A stretch of 6,663 nt of DNA from Candidatus Gastranaerophilales bacterium (GTDB taxonomy: Bacteria > Cyanobacteriota > Vampirovibrionia > Gastranaerophilales > JAILCC01). How positions within the stretch are numbered: position 1 is the stretch's first letter; each line of letters begins with the position of its first letter. The DNA lies in contig JAKSUS010000066.1 of NCBI GenBank assembly GCA_024408745.1, positions 1 through 6,663 on the forward strand, in the 5' to 3' direction. Made by a program: the position numbers and the translations under genes. The notes below the pieces were generated by a model. It saw only the letters and a program-made list of their open reading frames with translations, made no database searches and was not told where the DNA came from. Below, one piece after another: positions 1 to 5,103 of the stretch.

Positions 1-21
1 TTGGGTCAAGACCCAACCTAC
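1..21. repeat. Palindromic repeat fragment at the window edge (REP-like)
   Basis: The first 16 bases are a near-perfect palindrome: TTGGGTC, a two-base AA centre, then GACCCAA, followed by CCTAC. Read on the minus strand this gives GTAGGTTGGGTC followed by the mirrored half. From memory, that GTAGGTTGGGT...ACCCAA pattern resembles short dispersed intergenic repeats found in many bacterial genomes. The G+C content is much higher than in the following 150 bases. No T-run follows it on the + strand, so it is a poor terminator for a gene entering from the left. The element is cut by the window edge, so its full length is unknown. Confidence 0.45.
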
Positions 22-101
22 TTGTATTTTATTAATTTTGTAACCATAACCCAATTTAAAACATTAATTTTTTATTAAAAAAAATAGCTATTCTAAAAAT
101 C

Positions 102-135
102 TGTTATAAAGTAAAATAGAAAAGTAGAATATAAA
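102..135 (+). promoter_or_regulatory. Possible groESL promoter region (weak call)
   Basis: The leader before groES is almost pure A/T and offers several -10-like hexamers: TATAAA at 105-110, TAGAAT at 125-130 and TATAAA at 130-135. For TAGAAT a 17-base spacer places only a poor -35 (TGTTAT, 102-107). None stands out, so this marks a likely region and not a defined promoter. I see no CIRCE operator (TTAGCACTC-N9-GAGTGCTAA), the HrcA site found before many groESL operons. A 7-bp inverted repeat, TATTCTA (89-95) and TAGAATA (125-131), overlaps the candidate -10, but it may be chance in such AT-rich sequence. Confidence 0.25.
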
Positions 136-170
136 CTGAAAAATGTTTATCAGGAAAAGGAGAAAGAAAC

Positions 171-467
171 ATGGCTGAAACTAAAATCAGACCGCTTGCA
201 GACAAGCTATTAATTAAAATTATTGATGACACTCAACAATCTCAAGGCGGAATTTTTATTCCCGACAGCGCAAAAGAAAAACCGCAAAAAGGTGAAGTAA
301 TTGCTGCAGGTCCGGGTGCGTTAAATAAAGAAGGCAAAAGAGAAGAAATGGAAGTTAAAGTCGGTGATACAGTTCTTTTTGCTAAATATGCGGGAACTGA
401 TGTTAAATTCGACAGACAAGAATTGAAAATCTTAAGCGAAAAAGACATTTTAGCAGTAATTGAATAG
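171..467 (+). CDS. groES: Co-chaperonin GroES (Hsp10/Cpn10)
   Basis: This is the 98-residue lid of the GroEL folding chamber. In this family it forms a cytoplasmic seven-subunit ring that caps GroEL in an ATP-dependent way and closes substrate proteins inside. The sequence shows the family pattern: the N-terminal strand IRPLADKLLIK (residues 6-16), a mobile loop at about 19-36 with GGIFIPDSA, whose I28-F29-I30 is the tripeptide that docks on GroEL, then KGEVIAAGPG (40-49), a roof loop at about 50-60, and the core GDTVLFAKYAGT (65-76). Length is normal. The ATG at 171 follows AAGGAG (157-162) with an 8-base gap. The groEL start lies 21 bp after the stop, so the two form one operon. Nothing looks broken. 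Regulation is unclear because no CIRCE operator is visible upstream. Confidence 0.98.
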   Translation: MAETKIRPLADKLLIKIIDDTQQSQGGIFIPDSAKEKPQKGEVIAAGPGALNKEGKREEMEVKVGDTVLFAKYAGTDVKFDRQELKILSEKDILAVIE

Positions 468-488
468 TTTTAAAGGAGAGATATAAAA

Positions 489-2138
489 ATGGCTAAAAAA
501 ATTATATTTTCACAAGATGCCAGAGAAGGCTTATTTAAAGGCATTGATGCTGTTGCTGATGCCGTTAAAGTTACATTAGGACCAAAAGGCCGTAACGTTA
601 TATTAGAAAAGAAATTCGGTGCACCTCAAATCGTTAATGATGGTGTTACTATTGCAAAAGAAATCGAATTAAAAGACCCTCTTGAAAATGCAGGTGCTCA
701 ATTAATTAAAGAAGTTTCTTCTAAAACAAATGATGTTGCAGGTGACGGTACTACAACCGCTTCAGTTTTGGCTCAATCAATCGTTAAAGAAGGTTTGAGA
801 AACGTAATTGCAGGCGCTAACCCAATCGAAATCAAAAAAGGTATTGATAAAGCAGTTGAAATCGTTGTTGAAGAAGTTAAAGCAATGTCTAAACCGGTTG
901 AATCAAAAGATGCTATTTCTCAAGTTGCTACAATTTCAGCAGGTAACGATAACTACATTGGCGGTTTAATTGCCGATGCTATGGAAAAAGTCGGTAAAGA
1001 CGGCGTTATCACAGTTGAAGAAGCAAAAACTTTAGGAACAAACTTAAAAGTTGTTGAAGGTATGCAATTTGACAAAGGTTACATTTCACCTTACTTCGTA
1101 ACTGATGCAGAAAGAATGGAAGCAGTTTTGGAAGATCCGTTCGTACTTTGCGTTAATAAAAAAATCAACCTTATCTCTGAATTAGTTCCTGTTTTGGAAC
1201 AAGTAGCAAGAGAAGGCAGAAGTTTATTAATCGTTGCTGAAGATGTTGAAGGTGAAGCATTGGCAACATTAGTTGTTAATACTATGAGAAAAGTATTAAG
1301 AGCAGTTGCAGTAAAAGCACCGGGATTTGGCGACAGAAGAAAAGCAATGCTTGAAGATATCGCAATTCTTACAGGCGGTCAAATGTTTACCGAAGAATTA
1401 GGTATCAAACTTGAAAACGTTACTTCTCAAATGATGGGTAAAGCAAAACGTGTTTCAGTTACAAAAGACAACACAACAATTGTTGTTGGTGATGATACAA
1501 AAGCAGAAGTTGCCGAAAGAGTTAAACAAATCAAACGTCAAATTGAACAATCTGACAGCGATTATGATAAAGAAAAACTTCAGGAAAGATTAGCAAAACT
1601 TTCAGGCGGTGTTGCAGTTATCGAAGTTGGTGCTGCTACAGAAACAGAATTGAAAGACAGAAAATTAAGAATTGAAGATGCTTTAAATGCTACTCGTGCT
1701 GCTATTGAAGAAGGTATCGTTCCCGGTGGCGGAGTTGCTCTTGTTAAAGCAGCAGCAGTTCTTTCTAAGAAATTAATGACTTGCGACTGTCCTGATTGCA
1801 CTCCTGATACAAAAACAGGTGCTGAAATTCTTTTAAGAGCATTATATTCACCATTAAGACAAATCGCAACAAACGCAGGAACTAAAGGTGATGTAATCGT
1901 TGAAGAAGTTAAGAAAAGTGCAGACAATAAAGGCTTTGATGCATTAAACGGTAAATTCGTTGATATGTTTGAAGCAGGTATTGTTGACCCTGCAAAAGTT
2001 ACAAGAAGTGCATTGCAAAACGCAGCTTCAATTGCTTCAATGTTATTAACAACAGAAGCAGCAATTGTTGATATTCCGGAAGAAAAACCGGCTATGCCTG
2101 ATATGAGCGGTATGGGTGGTATGGGCGGAATGATGTAA
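489..2138 (+). CDS. groEL: Chaperonin GroEL (Hsp60/Cpn60)
   Basis: This 549-residue group I chaperonin forms a double seven-membered ring in the cytoplasm and folds proteins using ATP. The ATP-site landmarks are present: TLGPKGRNV (29-37), D51 in VNDGVTIAKEIEL (matching E. coli D52), GDGTTT (85-90) and the catalytic D397 in RIEDALNATRAA (matching E. coli D398). The GroEL signature runs from A404 to G415, ending VPGGG. The C-terminus is the usual Gly-Met tail, GMGGMGGMM. The start follows AAGGAG (473-478) by 10 bases. One oddity is in the second equatorial part: residues 431-440 read TCDCPDCTPD, a cysteine cluster (C432, C434, C437) in a surface loop about two residues longer than that of E. 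coli. This could bind metal, but that is inference. The gene ends 23 bp before a strong terminator. Confidence 0.98.
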   Translation: MAKKIIFSQDAREGLFKGIDAVADAVKVTLGPKGRNVILEKKFGAPQIVNDGVTIAKEIELKDPLENAGAQLIKEVSSKTNDVAGDGTTTASVLAQSIVKEGLRNVIAGANPIEIKKGIDKAVEIVVEEVKAMSKPVESKDAISQVATISAGNDNYIGGLIADAMEKVGKDGVITVEEAKTLGTNLKVVEGMQFDKGYISPYFVTDAERMEAVLEDPFVLCVNKKINLISELVPVLEQVAREGRSLLIVAEDVEGEALATLVVNTMRKVLRAVAVKAPGFGDRRKAMLEDIAILTGGQMFTEELGIKLENVTSQMMGKAKRVSVTKDNTTIVVGDDTKAEVAERVKQIKRQIEQSDSDYDKEKLQERLAKLSGGVAVIEVGAATETELKDRKLRIEDALNATRAAIEEGIVPGGGVALVKAAAVLSKKLMTCDCPDCTPDTKTGAEILLRALYSPLRQIATNAGTKGDVIVEEVKKSADNKGFDALNGKFVDMFEAGIVDPAKVTRSALQNAASIASMLLTTEAAIVDIPEEKPAMPDMSGMGGMGGMM

Positions 2139-2161
2139 TTCATTTCTTAAATAACACTTTT

Positions 2162-2193
2162 AAAAAAGCCTCTTTGTATAAAGAGGCTTTTTT
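2162..2193. terminator. Bidirectional intrinsic terminator between groEL and fabD
   Basis: A perfect 8-bp stem, GCCTCTTT (2168-2175) with AAAGAGGC (2180-2187), closes on a GTAT loop. It is flanked by six A on the left (2162-2167) and six T on the right (2188-2193), which can extend the stem to 14 bp. On the + strand the T-run ends groEL. On the minus strand the A-run becomes a U-run and ends the operon finishing with fabD, whose stop codon lies at 2213-2215. One hairpin therefore serves two convergent transcripts. Confidence 0.95.
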
Positions 2194-2212
2194 ATTATTA
2201 ATTTATTATTTT

Positions 2213-3139
2213 TTAAACTGCTAATGCCAAATACTTTTCTAAATCTTCAACCGTTGAAATTCCGCCGAATTGGACATCTGTTAAAGTTTTCTTAACCATG
2301 CCCGTTAAAATTTTGCTCGGTCCTATTTCAATAAAATTATCAACACCTTGCTCTTTTAAATAATTCAAGGTTTGAACCCAGTGAACTGAAGAATAAATTT
2401 GTTTTGGCATTTTTTCTCTGAAATCTTCTTTTTTAATTGTCGGTTCTGCATCAACATTAGTAATAACAGGAATTTTTGCATCTGATAAATTAGTTTTATC
2501 GACTGTAAGTTTAAATTCTTCACTTGCGTCTTTCATCATTTTACTGTGAAAAGCACCGCTAACTGCTAACAAAATTGCCTTTTTTGCACCGTATTGAAGT
2601 GCAAGTTCATTTGCCTTTAAAATAGCTTCATCTTCTCCTGTAATAACTGTTTGCACAGGTGTATTATAATTTGCAATATCGACATAACCGATTTTGCCAG
2701 CTTCTGCTATGACTTTTGATAAGTTCTCATCACTTATACCTATAATTGCACTCATTTTACCTGTATTTACTTTATTCATTGCAGCGGCTCTTGCATTTAT
2801 CAAAGTTATTGCACTTTCTAAATCTACAACACCTGCTTCATATAAAGCGGCATATTCGCCTAAACTGTGTCCTGCAACGAAATTAACATTAATATTTAAT
2901 TCTGATTTAACTGCTTCTAATATGGCAATTTCTGTTGCTAATATGCAAGGTTGAGAATTAATTGTTTGTTTTAAATCCTCTTCACTACCGTTAAAACATA
3001 ATTCTGAAATATTTTTAGAGAGAACATTATTAAATGTTTCAAAAACTTTTTTTGAAACTTCATATTTTTCATAAAAATCTTTTCCCATGCCTGAAACTTG
3101 AGAACCTTGTCCTGTAAATATCAGAGCAGTTTTTGTCAT
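2213..3139 (-). CDS. fabD: Malonyl-CoA:ACP transacylase FabD
   Basis: FabD moves the malonyl group from CoA to acyl carrier protein, supplying the chain-extending unit for type II fatty acid synthesis in the cytoplasm. The 308-residue product has GQGSQ (10-14) of the oxyanion region, the nucleophile S92 in GHSLGEYAA (90-98), R117 in INARAAAM, which binds the malonyl carboxylate, and the catalytic H198 in SGAFHS (195 to 200 region). Late motifs are EIGPSKILTGM (271-281). Length is normal. I chose the ATG at 3139: it sits 8 bases after GGGGAG and gives the family's usual N-terminus MTKTALIFTGQG. A TTG seven codons upstream (3160) would add residues not expected in the family and has no better ribosome site. 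It is the last gene of the operon, 21 bp after plsX and just before a terminator. Confidence 0.96.
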   Translation of the reverse strand: MTKTALIFTGQGSQVSGMGKDFYEKYEVSKKVFETFNNVLSKNISELCFNGSEEDLKQTINSQPCILATEIAILEAVKSELNINVNFVAGHSLGEYAALYEAGVVDLESAITLINARAAAMNKVNTGKMSAIIGISDENLSKVIAEAGKIGYVDIANYNTPVQTVITGEDEAILKANELALQYGAKKAILLAVSGAFHSKMMKDASEEFKLTVDKTNLSDAKIPVITNVDAEPTIKKEDFREKMPKQIYSSVHWVQTLNYLKEQGVDNFIEIGPSKILTGMVKKTLTDVQFGGISTVEDLEKYLALAV

Positions 3140-3147
3140 ATCAAATT

Positions 3148-3153
3148 CTCCCC
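3148..3153 (-). promoter_or_regulatory. Ribosome binding site that fixes the fabD start
   Basis: The minus strand reads GGGGAG here, 8 bases before the ATG at 3139. The spacing is ideal for that ATG. The site lies inside the reading frame that would begin at the upstream TTG (3160), which argues that the longer form is not the real protein. It falls in the 21-bp gap after the plsX stop codon. Confidence 0.85.
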
Positions 3154-3160
3154 AAATCAA

Positions 3161-4177
3161 TTAATCGTTAGCTTTCATGCTTTCGTTATACATTTCTACG
3201 ATTTTAGTATTTACATCTTTTTCAACTGCTTCTTTTGCAACTCTTATTGCGTTTTTAACTGCATAAGCTTTGCTGCTGCCATGAGCAATTACGCTAACAC
3301 CCTTAACTCCTAAAAGTAATGCACCGCCGATTTTTTCGTAATCAATTCTTTTTTTGAAACCTGCAAATACTGATTTTGCAAGTAATCCTATCAACATATT
3401 AACAAAAGATGACTTGAACTGCTCTTTTAAAAGTTTAGTAACCATTTTGAAAGCACCTTCTGCTGTTTTTAAAATAACATTACCGACAAAACCGTCACAA
3501 ATAATAACATGAACATCGCCTGTAAAAGTATCACGACCTTCAACATTACCGATAAAATTCAACTGTTCTTTTTTTGTTGTTAAAAGATTATAGGTTGCTT
3601 TGGCAAGTTCGTTTCCTTTACCTTCTTCTTCGCCGATATTCATTAAACCTAATCTCGGATTATCGTAGCCTAAAATTAATTGAGCAAAAATTTTGCCCAT
3701 AATTGCAAATTCAAGTAACATTTCCGCATCACAATCGGAATTTGCACCACCGTCAAGCAGGGCTATTGGGTTTTTAGCAGTGGGCATAGTACAACAGATT
3801 ACAGGTCTTTTAATTCCCGGTAATCTGCCTAAACCAAATAAACTTGCTGCCATAGCGGCACCTGTAGAGCCTGCGGCAACTAAACCTTGAGATTCGCCTT
3901 TGGCAACCGATTCAACGGTTAAAACAATTGATGCTTTTTTCTTTGCTCTTAGAGCTTTAGCAGGTGCTTCGCCCATTTCTATAACTTCGTCGGTATGTGT
4001 TATACCTATATCCAACCCTGCTGTGTCATACTTTGCAAGTTCTTCTTTTATTTGAACTTCATTTCCGACAAGTTGAATTGCTATGTTATATTCTTTTGCC
4101 GCTTCTACTGCGCCTTTTACTATCTCTAACGGGGCGTAATCGCCGCCCATTGCATCTACTGCTATTCTAATCGGCAT
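3161..4177 (-). CDS. plsX: Phosphate acyltransferase PlsX
   Basis: PlsX converts acyl-ACP and inorganic phosphate to acyl-phosphate, the donor that PlsY uses to acylate glycerol-3-phosphate. This begins phospholipid synthesis, and the enzyme is a peripheral membrane or cytosolic protein. The 338-residue product carries the family blocks in order: IAVDAMGGDYAP (5-16), AAGSTGAAMA (101-110), LLDGGANSDC (140-149), GLMNIGEEEGKGNE (177-190), NVEGRD (211-216), CDGFVGNV (227-234), a hydrophobic stretch around 256-272, GGALLLGVKG (284-293) and HGSS (299-302). Length is typical. The ATG at 4177 is preceded closely by GAGAGGG on the minus strand. It lies between rpmF (37 bp away) and fabD (21 bp away). 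In many bacteria fabH follows plsX directly; here it does not. No motif appears damaged. Confidence 0.97.
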   Translation of the reverse strand: MPIRIAVDAMGGDYAPLEIVKGAVEAAKEYNIAIQLVGNEVQIKEELAKYDTAGLDIGITHTDEVIEMGEAPAKALRAKKKASIVLTVESVAKGESQGLVAAGSTGAAMAASLFGLGRLPGIKRPVICCTMPTAKNPIALLDGGANSDCDAEMLLEFAIMGKIFAQLILGYDNPRLGLMNIGEEEGKGNELAKATYNLLTTKKEQLNFIGNVEGRDTFTGDVHVIICDGFVGNVILKTAEGAFKMVTKLLKEQFKSSFVNMLIGLLAKSVFAGFKKRIDYEKIGGALLLGVKGVSVIAHGSSKAYAVKNAIRVAKEAVEKDVNTKIVEMYNESMKAND

Positions 4178-4214
4178 AATCCCTCTCTTATGTGCAATTT
4201 TATTGCTTATTTAA

Positions 4215-4421
4215 TTATTCTTCGTCTTGTTCAACAACAGCAACTTCTTTTTTGCTTGCTTTTTTATCTTTATCGTAATAACCGCATGCTTCACAAACTG
4301 TATGTGCTAATTTTGTTGCACCACATTGTTTACAAGTTGTTGTAGTAGGTAATGTTGCTTTCCAGTTTGCACGTCTTTTTGCTTGTGCTGAAGCGCCTGT
4401 TCTTTTCTTTGGTACTGCCAT
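4215..4421 (-). CDS. rpmF: Large-subunit ribosomal protein bL32
   Basis: This small basic protein of the 50S subunit has 68 residues. It begins MAVPKKRTGASAQAKRR, the typical bL32 N-terminus that threads into 23S rRNA. It then has a zinc ribbon with four cysteines, C30-x2-C33-x9-C43-x2-C46, followed by GYYDKDK. This is the zinc-binding (C+) form of the protein, in contrast to the cysteine-free form some bacteria switch to under zinc shortage. The C-terminus is an acidic extension, VVEQDEE, beyond the ribbon. The ATG at 4421 has an excellent ribosome site, AGAGGTG (4430-4436), that directly abuts the stop codon of the upstream yceD gene. This suggests coupled translation. The pairing with yceD and plsX is the well-known conserved order. 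Confidence 0.97.
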   Translation of the reverse strand: MAVPKKRTGASAQAKRRANWKATLPTTTTCKQCGATKLAHTVCEACGYYDKDKKASKKEVAVVEQDEE

Positions 4422-4436
4422 AATGTTTTCACCTCT

Positions 4437-4922
4437 TTAATTATTATTGTCTTTATTATTCATCTTTAGCGAAATTTCAATTGTTTGAATATTTTCATCC
4501 GCTTTTATATAATTTTTCAGTTCCTCTAAGCCTTCACAATTTTCATCACATAATGCCTGAGCAGGAACATTTATTATTATACTTTGGTAAATTAAATCTC
4601 TCAAGTCTATTTCGTCAGAATTATTTAATTCTTCCGCAAAATCAGCTGCTTTCATTTGGTGTTCTTTAGATTTGACGGGGCTATACGACCCTTTGAAAAA
4701 TTTTTCATCAATGTTTACATTTAATACTTCTTCAAACTTTTTTAGGCATCTTGAACATTCAAGTTCAATATTTACATCTAAATCACCTTTGATAAAAACA
4801 AAATTTCCCGTCATTTTGACATTAAGCATGCCGGTTGCATGTGCATTCAATTCTTCAAAATCTTCGTCAATTTCGATATCAATAGGATTATTGGGTTCTA
4901 ACTCTGTTATATCTAAAATCAT
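4437..4922 (-). CDS. yceD: YceD/DUF177 family protein, 23S rRNA accumulation factor
   Basis: This 161-residue protein belongs to the DUF177 family, whose members promote 23S rRNA accumulation in E. coli and in chloroplasts and are usually encoded just before rpmF. The identification rests on the core ECSRCLKKFEE (55-65), an acidic stretch EIDLRDLIYQSIIINVPAQALC (split around 104-125) and the gene order. Four cysteines are seen: C56-x2-C59 and C125-x3-C129. In Firmicutes-type members, as I recall them, the second cluster continues with a further CPxCG. Here that is replaced by EELKN, so the metal site would be the reduced four-cysteine form. The C-terminus is lysine/asparagine-rich and looks disordered. 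The ATG at 4922 follows AAGGAA by 8 bases. It is the first gene of the operon, downstream of a TATAAT promoter. Confidence 0.88.
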   Translation of the reverse strand: MILDITELEPNNPIDIEIDEDFEELNAHATGMLNVKMTGNFVFIKGDLDVNIELECSRCLKKFEEVLNVNIDEKFFKGSYSPVKSKEHQMKAADFAEELNNSDEIDLRDLIYQSIIINVPAQALCDENCEGLEELKNYIKADENIQTIEISLKMNNKDNNN

Positions 4923-4960
4923 TAATTAAATTCCTTTTTAATAAATTTGAGTTATTAAAA

Positions 4961-4989
4961 ATTATAAAACAAGCGTATTTCTTATGCAA
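4961..4989 (-). promoter_or_regulatory. Promoter of the yceD-rpmF-plsX-fabD operon
   Basis: On the minus strand a perfect -10 hexamer, TATAAT (4966 to 4961), lies 17 bases after TTGCAT (4989 to 4984), a partial match to TTGACA. Transcription would start near 4954, leaving a leader of about 32 bases before the yceD ATG at 4922. No other promoter is evident within the short gaps of the operon, so this is likely the main one for all four genes. Confidence 0.65.
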
Positions 4990-5042
4990 ATAATTGGTTC
5001 GATTTTATTTTAGTAAATATTTATTAATTTTTAAAATTATTT

Positions 5043-5072
5043 TTGCAAATTTTGTTATTTTTTCGTTATGAT
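5043..5072 (+). promoter_or_regulatory. Promoter of the FAD oxidoreductase gene
   Basis: On the + strand TTGCAA (5043-5048, four of six matches to TTGACA) is followed after 18 bases by TATGAT (5067-5072, five of six matches to TATAAT). Transcription would start near 5079, about 25 bases before the start codon at 5104. It points away from the yceD promoter, from which it is separated by about 50 bp of A/T-rich sequence. Confidence 0.55.
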
Positions 5073-5089
5073 AAATAAGTAAAGAGCAT

Positions 5090-5096
5090 GGAGAGG
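5090..5096 (+). promoter_or_regulatory. Ribosome binding site supporting a TTG start
   Basis: GGAGAGG lies 7 bases before the TTG at 5104. An in-frame TGA at 5098-5100 rules out any start further upstream, and any later start would remove the FAD-binding GAGPAG motif. The nearby ATG at 5088 is in another frame and reaches a stop after seven codons. The TTG is therefore the only sensible start. Confidence 0.88.
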
Positions 5097-5103
5097 TTGA
5101 ATC

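Noticed and set aside
1580..2143. 187-codon open frame on the minus strand inside groEL
   Set aside because: It is a mirror of the groEL coding strand, has no ribosome site of note, and resembles no protein I know; groEL itself is certain.
2694..2954. Open frame on the + strand inside fabD
   Set aside because: It lies opposite well-conserved FabD motifs and reads as an Ala/Ser-rich antisense shadow.
3140..3160. Longer FabD starting at TTG 3160
   Set aside because: The seven added codons include the GGGGAG ribosome site itself, and the ATG at 3139 gives the usual family N-terminus with ideal spacing.
4194..4206. Small hairpin GCAAT-ATTGC in the rpmF-plsX gap
   Set aside because: A five-base-pair stem with a three-base loop and no T-run is too weak to call a terminator or regulator.
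4672..4929. Open frames on the + strand over yceD (also 4481-4669)
   Set aside because: They are antisense to the DUF177 gene, whose motif, ribosome site and operon position are sound; the + frames are Ser/Phe-rich shadows.
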